Below are positions 6,213-13,444 of a DNA stretch of 18,071 nucleotides, piece by piece. The position numbers and the translations under genes are program-made. Location of the stretch: NCBI GenBank assembly GCA_021443045.1, contig JABUUT010000026.1, forward strand, positions 1 to 18,071, in the 5' to 3' direction. Under the pieces are notes generated by a model. That model saw only the letters and a list, made by a program, of their open reading frames with translations. It was not told where the DNA came from and did no database searches. The stretch's first letter is position 1. Each line of letters starts with the position of its first letter. The DNA comes from Fibrobacteraceae bacterium (GTDB lineage: Bacteria; Fibrobacterota; Fibrobacteria; Fibrobacterales; Fibrobacteraceae).

Positions 6213-7943
6213 ATGGAAAACGCAAGAAAGATTATTAACGAGTTCCTAAAGGGCCAGTTCAGCGAGAACATGCTAAAGAGCGAACTGTTCAAGGCTGGGG
6301 AAGCTGCTGCTTCGGAAGGCTGGACTTACATGGATGCGGCATTCCAATTAGGTGGAAAAGCCCGAGATGAAGGTCTTTCTGGAGACGAAGTGGAATCTAT
6401 TTTGCGCCGTGCTTATTCCAGCGAAAAGAGGACGGCAGAACGGGTTGAAGAAAAGCCAGTTCCAGAACCCCAGGCACCCGCAGCAGAACCCGTTCCTCAG
6501 CCAACTCACACCATGGTTCCCCCAACCATCATTTCGCCCATGATTTCCATGGAGCAGATGTTGGCCATGGGCCTGGACACCCAGTCTCTGGAACTGTTGC
6601 AGAACCACAAAATTGACCCCGAAGCCTTATCCATTCCATGGCCCACTGCGGACTGGCGCAAAGACCTGGCTAAGCTTCTGGGAGCCGCCTTCGGCATGGA
6701 CGAAACCATCGAATTCAAAGTTTCCGACACCCCCAAGGCCACATCAGAACTGGTTTCCAACATTGTGGGTCAAGACGACGCCATCAAAAAAATAATGAAG
6801 AGCTTGGATAGTCCCGAGGGAGCCCTCCTCTGCATTAACGCCACAAAGGGCGGCCCCGATGCCACCGACGAAAGCTGGCACTACCGCTACGTGGTTGTGG
6901 ACAACCCCAAAATGAGCCTAGCCAAGCAGCTGGCATACTACAAGGCTTTAAACCTTCCCTGCGCCGCTTTGGTCAACACCGGTTCCAACTCGGTGCAGGC
7001 ATGGGTAAAAGTGGGGGCCTCCGATATTGATGAATATAATGAGCGGGTTGACTTTTTATTCAAAACATTGGATTCCCAAGGCTTTAAGGTAGACGCAGCC
7101 AATAAAAATCCAACCCAGATGGTGCGTATGCCAGGCGTACTCCGAGGCGGCAAGCAGCAGTATTTAATTGGATTGGAACAAGGCGCCAAAGACTTTAAGG
7201 AATGGCAGGAATGGGTGGAATACTCCCTGGACGGGAAGCCTCTCATTGAACTTGCTTCCGATAGTGAAGAAGCCCCAAAGAAAGACCCCACCATTATTGA
7301 AAACGTACTTCGGGCAGGAGAATTTTTCTTGTTCAAGGCCCCCCCAAAAAGCGGAAAATCCCTTGCCTTAATGGATTTAGGCCTTTCTATTTGCTACGGT
7401 GAAGACTGGTTTGGAAACCCCACCGTATCCAACGATGTTCTCTTTATCAATTTTGAGCTTACAAAATCAGTGTTCCTCAACAGACTGTACCTACTGGGAG
7501 CCAAACGCAATCTTAATGCCAGCACTCCAAAATTCGGTTTTTTAAACCTTCGAGGTGCAGCCCTTTCTCCCATTGAAACGGCACAGTTAATCGCGAAGCG
7601 TATTGAAGGGGGTAAAAAGCTGGAAAACCATGATTACCGCGTTGTCATCATAGACCCCATTTCTGCAGTCCTCCACAATCCAAAGTCCACCCGCCTTACC
7701 GGCGTGCCCCATCAAATTTTAATGCAGATGATAGACACCATCATCGCCCTCACTGGCTGTGCCGTAGTCACCACCTGCAACACCGATGAATACCCCTATC
7801 TAGAAAATCGGGCCGACAGCGTTATGTCGCTATCCCCCGTAGAAGGGTGCCTTAACTTGTATCAAATAAACGGTTCCTTCCGTGAATTTCCAACCATGCT
7901 AGCAAGGGAATGTTCCTGGATTTACCCCCGTTTTCTCGTGTAG
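6213..7943 (+). CDS. Primase-like domain fused to RecA/RepA-like ATPase, with altered primase motif
   Basis: The 576-residue chain has three parts. Residues 1-75 are a small helical domain; 76-100 is a Pro/Glu-rich linker. Residues about 200-335 resemble the archaeo-eukaryotic primase fold seen fused to helicases: HYRYVVVD (223-230), LNLPCAALVNTGSNSVQAWVKV (247-267), then KNPTQMVRMPGVLRGG (298-313). In relatives I recall, the middle motif reads SGGKSxHAW, with the His catalytic; here it is Gln262. Residues 365-576 are a RepA/RecA-like ATPase (AAA_25 type): Walker A APPKSGKS (376-383), FINFEL (411-416), Walker B VVIIDP (477-482) and a TTCN sensor-like strand (520-523). It may bind and translocate on DNA without priming. 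The ATG at 6213 has AGAGGA at 6203-6208; an in-frame TTG at 6189 is less likely. No phage or plasmid genes surround it. Confidence 0.68.
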   Translation: MENARKIINEFLKGQFSENMLKSELFKAGEAAASEGWTYMDAAFQLGGKARDEGLSGDEVESILRRAYSSEKRTAERVEEKPVPEPQAPAAEPVPQPTHTMVPPTIISPMISMEQMLAMGLDTQSLELLQNHKIDPEALSIPWPTADWRKDLAKLLGAAFGMDETIEFKVSDTPKATSELVSNIVGQDDAIKKIMKSLDSPEGALLCINATKGGPDATDESWHYRYVVVDNPKMSLAKQLAYYKALNLPCAALVNTGSNSVQAWVKVGASDIDEYNERVDFLFKTLDSQGFKVDAANKNPTQMVRMPGVLRGGKQQYLIGLEQGAKDFKEWQEWVEYSLDGKPLIELASDSEEAPKKDPTIIENVLRAGEFFLFKAPPKSGKSLALMDLGLSICYGEDWFGNPTVSNDVLFINFELTKSVFLNRLYLLGAKRNLNASTPKFGFLNLRGAALSPIETAQLIAKRIEGGKKLENHDYRVVIIDPISAVLHNPKSTRLTGVPHQILMQMIDTIIALTGCAVVTTCNTDEYPYLENRADSVMSLSPVEGCLNLYQINGSFREFPTMLARECSWIYPRFLV

Positions 7944-7966
7944 CGTTTAATACAAAGTAATCATAT

Positions 7967-9304
7967 ATGTTCAATAAATTCAAACAACAAGTAAGAAGAA
8001 GTTCTCAAAGCCCCAAAGCACCTAAAAAATTAGTTGCCGGTCGTTTTCATGCCACAAAAGCAGATGCCGCCATTAAAGAAGAAAAGCCACAAGTTGTTCG
8101 TAAAGCCACTACCCCAAAGCGCACCTACACCTTGGACGACCTAAAAAAACAGCTTTCTGCCTGGGCCGAGAATGAACGCATTCCTGGAAAGTTCCAGGCT
8201 TGGTTTACGGCCAACCCACAAAGCCAAAATTCCGATTGGCGCCTAGTTAAAGATAAAGTAGGAGCACACGAAGTGCTCAACCTCGACCCTCCAGCAACCT
8301 CCATGGAAATTCCAGAAGTGGTGACTCGAGTTAGAGAGCAAATTCAAAAAGGCCACCTGCGCATTCTAAAAAAATCCCTGCGTCAAATTTGTTTTAGAGC
8401 CGCAGGCAATGGAGACTTCGCCCTTTTAATTCAGGCAAACCTCCGTGGCAGGAATACAGCCCACGAAAGTAAAACCTTTGTAGACTTTATTCAGCACGCT
8501 TGCCCCGAAATTATCAGCTGCCACTTTATTCAATGCTACCCAGACTTGCCCTTCAACCCATCCCAAATGCAACAGGTTCGCATAGAATCCAAGTGCATCT
8601 TTGGCAGCGACTTCCTACCCATAGGAAACTCCGGCTTTGCCATGCATGTTCTCGATTGGGCACCTCGAATTAAAGATGCCTGGGTAAAGCTTCCGGAGCG
8701 AATCAAAGATGCCATTCATCCAAACCCAGAAGACAAGCTCTTTGAATTTTACTCAGCATCATCTTTTATAGGAGCCTCCCTCTCCAGCTTTTTTAGCAAA
8801 GTGGTATGCCTCGATTATAGAGATGCCTCCATGCAATCGACCCATTACAACATGCGTCGGTTACCCCAAGACAACCTGCATTTTCTTAGAAAAAAACTGG
8901 ATGCCGAAGTTATAGCCAAGTTCTTTTCAAAAAAAGAAAACGACGGCCGATGGACATTCTACTTTAACCCACCCTTTGGGGAACCCCTTCCTACCGGAGT
9001 TATACAAACCGCAGCGGCCTCCCGCCCCGAAAGAATACTCTACCAAAGCGGAGACCTTGAAACAGCCGCCAAAGAAATTAAAAGATTTCGCAGAGAAGGC
9101 TACATTTTACGCAAAAACATTCCCCTATATTTGGAGCCAGACAGTTCCAAATTTGAGGTCCTGTTCATCTTTGTTCCCGACAGAAACGGTCTTTTAGGCC
9201 AAAATCCAGCCATAAAAGCCCGCTCTCTAACGGTTCAGCGCCCCAAGGAACGGCCAAATACCCCAAAAAGAGGCGATATTCCCCATTTTGTGCAAACCAA
9301 ATAG
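7967..9304 (+). CDS. RumA/TrmA-like RNA methyltransferase homologue lacking the catalytic cysteine
   Basis: The 445-residue protein follows the layout of RNA m5U methyltransferases. It has a basic N-terminal extension (1-50), a central domain (about 130-240, with IFGSDFLPIG at 211-220), a SAM-fold segment (LFEFYSASSFIGASLSSFF, 258-276, then CLDYRD) and a C-terminal catalytic stretch. In active enzymes the latter reads DPPR, later SCNP with the nucleophilic Cys, then HxE with the base. Here these are NPPF (334-337), SGDL (361-364) and KFE (395-397). The general-base Glu is kept, but Cys becomes Gly362. The motif-I glycine pattern is also weak. It is therefore probably a non-catalytic RNA-binding or regulatory homologue. 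It starts 23 bases after the primase/RecA-like gene; no clear ribosome site is visible. Confidence 0.62.
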   Translation: MFNKFKQQVRRSSQSPKAPKKLVAGRFHATKADAAIKEEKPQVVRKATTPKRTYTLDDLKKQLSAWAENERIPGKFQAWFTANPQSQNSDWRLVKDKVGAHEVLNLDPPATSMEIPEVVTRVREQIQKGHLRILKKSLRQICFRAAGNGDFALLIQANLRGRNTAHESKTFVDFIQHACPEIISCHFIQCYPDLPFNPSQMQQVRIESKCIFGSDFLPIGNSGFAMHVLDWAPRIKDAWVKLPERIKDAIHPNPEDKLFEFYSASSFIGASLSSFFSKVVCLDYRDASMQSTHYNMRRLPQDNLHFLRKKLDAEVIAKFFSKKENDGRWTFYFNPPFGEPLPTGVIQTAAASRPERILYQSGDLETAAKEIKRFRREGYILRKNIPLYLEPDSSKFEVLFIFVPDRNGLLGQNPAIKARSLTVQRPKERPNTPKRGDIPHFVQTK

Positions 9305-9335
9305 ACTTTTACCCCAAGAAAAGACTAAATTATTG

Positions 9336-9341
9336 TATAAC
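9336..9341 (+). promoter_or_regulatory. Possible -10 element before the LysM gene
   Basis: TATAAC at 9336-9341 matches TATAAT in five of six positions within the 69-base gap before the LysM gene. No good -35 box is found 16-18 bases upstream, so the call is weak. It would mark a second transcription start separating the RNA-gene cluster from the envelope-sensing cluster. Confidence 0.2.
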
Positions 9342-9373
9342 TTGTTTATTTTCAATAGGTTACAAGGATTATT

Positions 9374-10537
9374 ATGCGAATGATGAAATGCATGACTTTG
9401 TTCCTGGGCCTCTCGGCCTTAGTGGCAACCGCTTACGTCGTTAAGAAAGGCGACACTCTTTGGGATTTGAGTGATGAATTCCTCCAAGACCCATTCGCTT
9501 GGCCCGACCTGTGGGAAAACAACAGACACATTCAAGATCCACACTGGATTTACCCCGGCGATTCCATCTACTTTGGAGAAGGTATTAAAGACGAACCTGT
9601 TCTCCAGGCTGGTGGCAAGTACCCCTGCAGTGCTGCTTTGGCCGACACCAACCTTCCTAAAGGGGTAACCGCAGTGGGTTGCGACGAAAGCGACGAACGC
9701 AACGGCGACTTTGAATCCATGTTGGGCAATCTTCGCGACAAAGACAAGAAAAACAAGAAAAAACCAAAGGGCAATGACGAATACTATTACAAAAAACGCC
9801 CCGCTCCAAAAATTTTTAACGGCTACTATCAAATTTTGGCTCCAGAAATCTACTCCATCGACTCCCTCAGAAAAGATTCCAGTTTCTTCTCCATTCGCTC
9901 AGGCGAAAAGAAAGAACCCATCCTCCACATTCCCGAAATGGAAGTGGTAGTGGGTATTGGTAAAAAGACCAACATCAAGGCAAAGAAAGGGGACATTGTT
10001 GAAATTGTAGACGCCCGCTCCATTGAAGTGCCTAGTGCCAAGGGCCATACCTTTGACAAATTTGCCCTTCTCCGCCTCTCTGGATATGCAAAAATTACAG
10101 CCGTAGGCGACACCCTTTCTAGAGCAAGAATTGTCCAAAGCTTTAGAGAAATCAAAATTGGCCAAGCCAAAGCCCGGCTCCAGAAACCACTAAACGTGCT
10201 GAATGTAACAGGCTACCAAGACGAAAAAGAAGCCAACCTGGATTCCATGGCAGTTATCCGCTACGCCATGGACCCCATGCTCATCATTGGAGCCTACTCC
10301 TACATTCTCATTGACAGAGGGTTTAAGCAAGGCTACAACACTGGCGACGCCATTGCCATTTGGGAACAAGACAAATCGGATGCCACCATTCCTCCACGTC
10401 TGTTGGGCAGGGGCGTTATTTCTCGTGCAACAGACAACGAAGCAACGGTGCTAGTCCGGGAAATCTACGACAACAACCGTCGTGTAGAAATAGGCCACAA
10501 AGTTTCTGTAACCCATAAGGCAACCATAGCACAGTGA
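9374..10537 (+). CDS. Secreted LysM-domain protein
   Basis: A signal peptide (residues 1-20, ending ALVATA) is followed directly by a LysM domain (21-67: YVVKKGDTLWDLSDEFLQDPF... to IYPGDSIYF), a fold that binds N-acetylglucosamine-containing glycans such as peptidoglycan. Then come a Cys-containing segment, a Lys/Asp-rich disordered stretch (about 113-145) and a beta-rich C-terminal region. Its last 110 residues (AYSYILIDRGFKQGYNTGDAIAIW... to VEIGHKVSV) resemble the C-terminal part of proteobacterial-type LysM periplasmic proteins. The role is probably attachment to or monitoring of the cell wall in the periplasm. The start has AAGGA about 7 bases upstream (ATG at 9380 is an alternative). 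It heads a tight cluster with a sensor kinase and response regulator. Its stop overlaps the next small gene as GTGA. Confidence 0.85.
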   Translation: MRMMKCMTLFLGLSALVATAYVVKKGDTLWDLSDEFLQDPFAWPDLWENNRHIQDPHWIYPGDSIYFGEGIKDEPVLQAGGKYPCSAALADTNLPKGVTAVGCDESDERNGDFESMLGNLRDKDKKNKKKPKGNDEYYYKKRPAPKIFNGYYQILAPEIYSIDSLRKDSSFFSIRSGEKKEPILHIPEMEVVVGIGKKTNIKAKKGDIVEIVDARSIEVPSAKGHTFDKFALLRLSGYAKITAVGDTLSRARIVQSFREIKIGQAKARLQKPLNVLNVTGYQDEKEANLDSMAVIRYAMDPMLIIGAYSYILIDRGFKQGYNTGDAIAIWEQDKSDATIPPRLLGRGVISRATDNEATVLVREIYDNNRRVEIGHKVSVTHKATIAQ

Positions 10538-10650
10538 CAAGATCTCTCATTATAGCTACGGCTGCCACCCTGCTGCTGTGTTCCCTTTTAATGGTTTGCA
10601 GCATACTGATTTTGTATTTTCCTGAGATAGCAACAAAGATTCCACTGTAA
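10534..10650 (+). CDS. Small single-span membrane protein (38 residues)
   Basis: A GTG at 10534 overlaps the LysM stop codon (GTGA) and opens 38 codons ending TAA at 10648-10650. The peptide begins MTRSLIIATAATLLL and continues hydrophobic to about residue 29, ending FPEIATKIPL. This is one transmembrane helix with a basic N-terminus and a short tail. The overlap with the upstream gene and the 14-base gap to the kinase place it inside the cluster, where translational coupling could replace a ribosome site. It may be a small partner of the kinase or LysM protein. The two Cys (16 and 22) do not form a good lipobox. There is no homology evidence; it could be a chance frame. Confidence 0.5.
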   Translation: MTRSLIIATAATLLLCSLLMVCSILILYFPEIATKIPL

Positions 10651-10664
10651 GGAAAGTCATATCG

Positions 10665-12707
10665 ATGCGAGTTTCACGCAATAACATGCTTTTATTCGCA
10701 TTATTCGCCGGTGGCATTGTGCTGCCGACAGCTATTTTGTCTTTCCTCAGTTTTCGAAATATTCAAAACGAAACCTTTTTGGCGCAAAAGACCCTAGACG
10801 AAAACCGCTACTCCTTTCAAACAGAAGTTGAAGAAACCATTACAAAAGAAGAAGCCCGCATTTTAGACGAAACCAAATCGGCTTCCATGTTTTTGTACGA
10901 ACAGCCCCAAAGCCTTCTCGATTCCGAAAACACTTTTTTTAAAACCGTCGAAGGTATTGATGCCATATTTCTTTTTAATAAGGGCCAGCTCATCTACCCC
11001 GACATTTCTTCCAGGCATTTTTCCGCCTCCGCTGGTTTTTCCAACGCCACTGCCAGCCATGTGGAAAAACAGAATTTTCAACAAGAGTTTACAGACGACA
11101 AAATGGCCTACCAGATGAGGGCATTTCGACAAACCCCCCTACAGGCGTTTTTTGAAACACGGGAAGAAAACGTCCAAAACCTGCTTGGCCTCATTCGCTT
11201 ATCCTATAAAGAAAAAAACTACAATGAAGCCCTGCGGTTGCTTAAAATTCTAGAGAGCAGGCCACACTTGGCAGGCTACCTACACGCCGACCTAACTCGA
11301 GCCATCAACCTACTCCACTTCGACATTCTGGTAAGCCAAAAAAAACATAAGGAAGCAGAAGAATACTGCAAGCTTATCCTTAGCCAGTTTTCCCACAGTG
11401 AAAGTATCGAAGACATTCCCTCGGCAAAGTTCTTCTTTGAATCGGCCTTTACCCGAATTCTCTCCTTTGAAGACCTCAGTCAAAAAGATCGTGAAACCTT
11501 CTGGAACCTGCGGGAAAACTTTAACCGCCAATTGGGCTACATGGACATTCTAAGCCAGCACAGAGACTTGTTCAACGAAATTCTGTATGATGACATATCC
11601 ACCAAGGAAGGTATTCTCTACAAGTCTAACGACGACGCCACCTTCCTCAAAATGAGCTACCCCCTACTTTCAGGCGATCAAATTTTAATAGCAAAAATAA
11701 ATAGAGATGCCTATTTAGCACGGCTTCTATCAAAAATAAAAATTGTAACCCAAAGCTGGAAGGGCATCCCCTATTCCATTACAAACAAGAACAACCATGT
11801 ATTGCTTGGCCACATTCCAGATAGCACCAGCGCCCTCAGTCAAAATATTCTAGGAGAGGCCATCCAACTAGAATTTACTTTGTACGAAAAAGACTTGCGA
11901 GAAATTCGAAAAGAGTCTCGCCGGCGCATGCTCCTCATGTACGGGCTCCTTTCTTTTTCTCTAATTACTGTTTTGCTGGGCTCCTTCTTTATGTTCCGTT
12001 TTTTAAATCAGGAACGCAAGCTGCTTTCCATGAAGGCAAACTTCCTCTCCAGTGTTTCCCATGAGTTAAAAACCCCTCTCACCTCCATTAAAATGTTTGC
12101 CGAAATGATGGCCCGAGGGCGAGTGGTTAAGGCCGAAAAAATCCAGGAATATTCCAACCTCATAGGGAAAGAGGCCACCCGTCTGGAGAACCTCATTGGA
12201 GCCATTCTTAACTACACCCGAATGGAACATGGAAAAAGCGCCTTCCATTGGGAACGGCTGGACTTTTCCATTTGCGCAAAAAAAGTATACGATGCAGTTG
12301 AAGACATTGCTGTGGAAAAAGGCCTTACCCTTCACGCCAAAATTGACCCCAACGTGTTTGTTATTGGAGATTACACCGCACTGTACGGCCTTGCCCAAAA
12401 TTTAATTGAAAACGCCATTAAATACACCAACGCCCCAGGTGACATTACCGTTAGCGTATACAACGAAGACAATCGAGCCGTATTTTCTGTGGCCGACACA
12501 GGTATAGGAATTGCCCCATCCGAGCAAAAAAATATATTTAATGATTTTTATAGAGTGGGTGACGAAATGACTCGCAGCACAAAGGGCTCTGGTCTTGGCC
12601 TAGCCATTGTAAAGCGTGTTGCCGAAACCCACAGAGCCACCATATCCCTTTCCAGTAAACTGGGAAAGGGATCCACATTCACTATAAAATTTAAAAAGGT
12701 AGACTGA
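10665..12707 (+). CDS. Membrane sensor histidine kinase with large helical periplasmic domain
   Basis: Autophosphorylates on His and passes phosphate to the response regulator encoded 2 bases downstream. Topology: transmembrane helix 1 at about 8-30, an extracytoplasmic region of about 390 residues, transmembrane helix 2 at about 422-445. The cytoplasmic core has the HisKA H-box SHELKTPLTSIKM (phospho-acceptor His466), N-box LIENAIKYTN (Asn583), G1 DTGIGI (Asp611), F-box and G2 GSGLGLAIVKR. All kinase residues look intact. The sensor domain contains helix-turn-helix repeats resembling TPRs (about 168-245: NYNEALRLLKILESRP, KHKEAEEYCKLILSQF), unusual in place of PAS or Cache folds. There is no HAMP domain between helix 2 and the H-box. 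AAGGAAAG lies about 9 bases before the ATG. Confidence 0.93.
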   Translation: MRVSRNNMLLFALFAGGIVLPTAILSFLSFRNIQNETFLAQKTLDENRYSFQTEVEETITKEEARILDETKSASMFLYEQPQSLLDSENTFFKTVEGIDAIFLFNKGQLIYPDISSRHFSASAGFSNATASHVEKQNFQQEFTDDKMAYQMRAFRQTPLQAFFETREENVQNLLGLIRLSYKEKNYNEALRLLKILESRPHLAGYLHADLTRAINLLHFDILVSQKKHKEAEEYCKLILSQFSHSESIEDIPSAKFFFESAFTRILSFEDLSQKDRETFWNLRENFNRQLGYMDILSQHRDLFNEILYDDISTKEGILYKSNDDATFLKMSYPLLSGDQILIAKINRDAYLARLLSKIKIVTQSWKGIPYSITNKNNHVLLGHIPDSTSALSQNILGEAIQLEFTLYEKDLREIRKESRRRMLLMYGLLSFSLITVLLGSFFMFRFLNQERKLLSMKANFLSSVSHELKTPLTSIKMFAEMMARGRVVKAEKIQEYSNLIGKEATRLENLIGAILNYTRMEHGKSAFHWERLDFSICAKKVYDAVEDIAVEKGLTLHAKIDPNVFVIGDYTALYGLAQNLIENAIKYTNAPGDITVSVYNEDNRAVFSVADTGIGIAPSEQKNIFNDFYRVGDEMTRSTKGSGLGLAIVKRVAETHRATISLSSKLGKGSTFTIKFKKVD

Positions 12708-12709
12708 CA

Positions 12710-13426
12710 ATGCAACACAAAATCCTAATCGTCGAAGATGAAGAAATTATCAGGCTCGGTCTCCAAGACAATTTTGAGCTGGAAAATTACATTGTAGAAA
12801 CGGCATGTGATGGCGAAGAAGCCATAGCAAAGGCCGATTCCTTTGGACCCAATCTAGTGCTTTTAGACTTGATGATCCCAAAGAAAAGCGGTTTTGAAGT
12901 ATGCCGATACATTCGCAAAAAGCACCCCAACTGCTTTATCATTATGCTCACTGCAAAAACAGAGGAAACAAGCAAGGTGGCCGGATTAGAAATGGGTGCC
13001 GACGACTACGTTACCAAGCCATTTTCCATTCTTGAACTACTAGCCCGAGTCAAGGCATTTCTCCGTCGAGCCGAATCATCCAACACCACTCCAGAAATAC
13101 CGGCAACCACCGTTGTAGAAGATGCCATCGACTTTGCCGATATCCACCTGGATTTCAAAAAATACATCGCCACTAAAAACGGAGAGCCATTGGAAATGTC
13201 TGCCAGGGAGTTCCAAATTCTCAAATACTTCTGGCAACACCGTGGCGACGTGGTTCTTAGAGAAGACCTTCTTCAAGACATTTGGGGCTACACCCCCGAC
13301 AACATGCCTTCCACACGCACTATCGACAACCATATTGTGAATTTGCGTAAAAAGCTGGAGGACGACCAGACAAACCCCAAAATAATCCTCTCCATTAGAG
13401 GCGCCGGCTACAAGTTTGACGCCTAA
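12710..13426 (+). CDS. OmpR/PhoB-family response regulator
   Basis: A two-domain DNA-binding transcription regulator of 238 residues. The receiver domain (4-120) has the acidic pocket Glu9-Asp10, phospho-acceptor Asp53 (LLDLMIP), Thr81 (MLTAK) and Lys103 (VTKPF), all intact. A linker of about 20 residues leads to a winged-helix domain (about 135-237) with typical features: MSAREFQILKYF, the recognition-helix region STRTIDNHIVNLRKKLE and the terminal wing RGAGYKF. It starts 2 bases after the kinase stop, so kinase and regulator are almost certainly a cognate pair. Target promoters cannot be identified from the window. Confidence 0.95.
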   Translation: MQHKILIVEDEEIIRLGLQDNFELENYIVETACDGEEAIAKADSFGPNLVLLDLMIPKKSGFEVCRYIRKKHPNCFIIMLTAKTEETSKVAGLEMGADDYVTKPFSILELLARVKAFLRRAESSNTTPEIPATTVVEDAIDFADIHLDFKKYIATKNGEPLEMSAREFQILKYFWQHRGDVVLREDLLQDIWGYTPDNMPSTRTIDNHIVNLRKKLEDDQTNPKIILSIRGAGYKFDA

Positions 13427-13444
13427 GGATAAATTACAGTTAAG

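Noticed and set aside
6213..9304. Prophage or plasmid replication module
   Set aside because: Primase/RecA-like fusions are common on mobile elements, but no integrase, capsid, partition or origin features are present, and the flanking genes are ordinary chromosomal ones.
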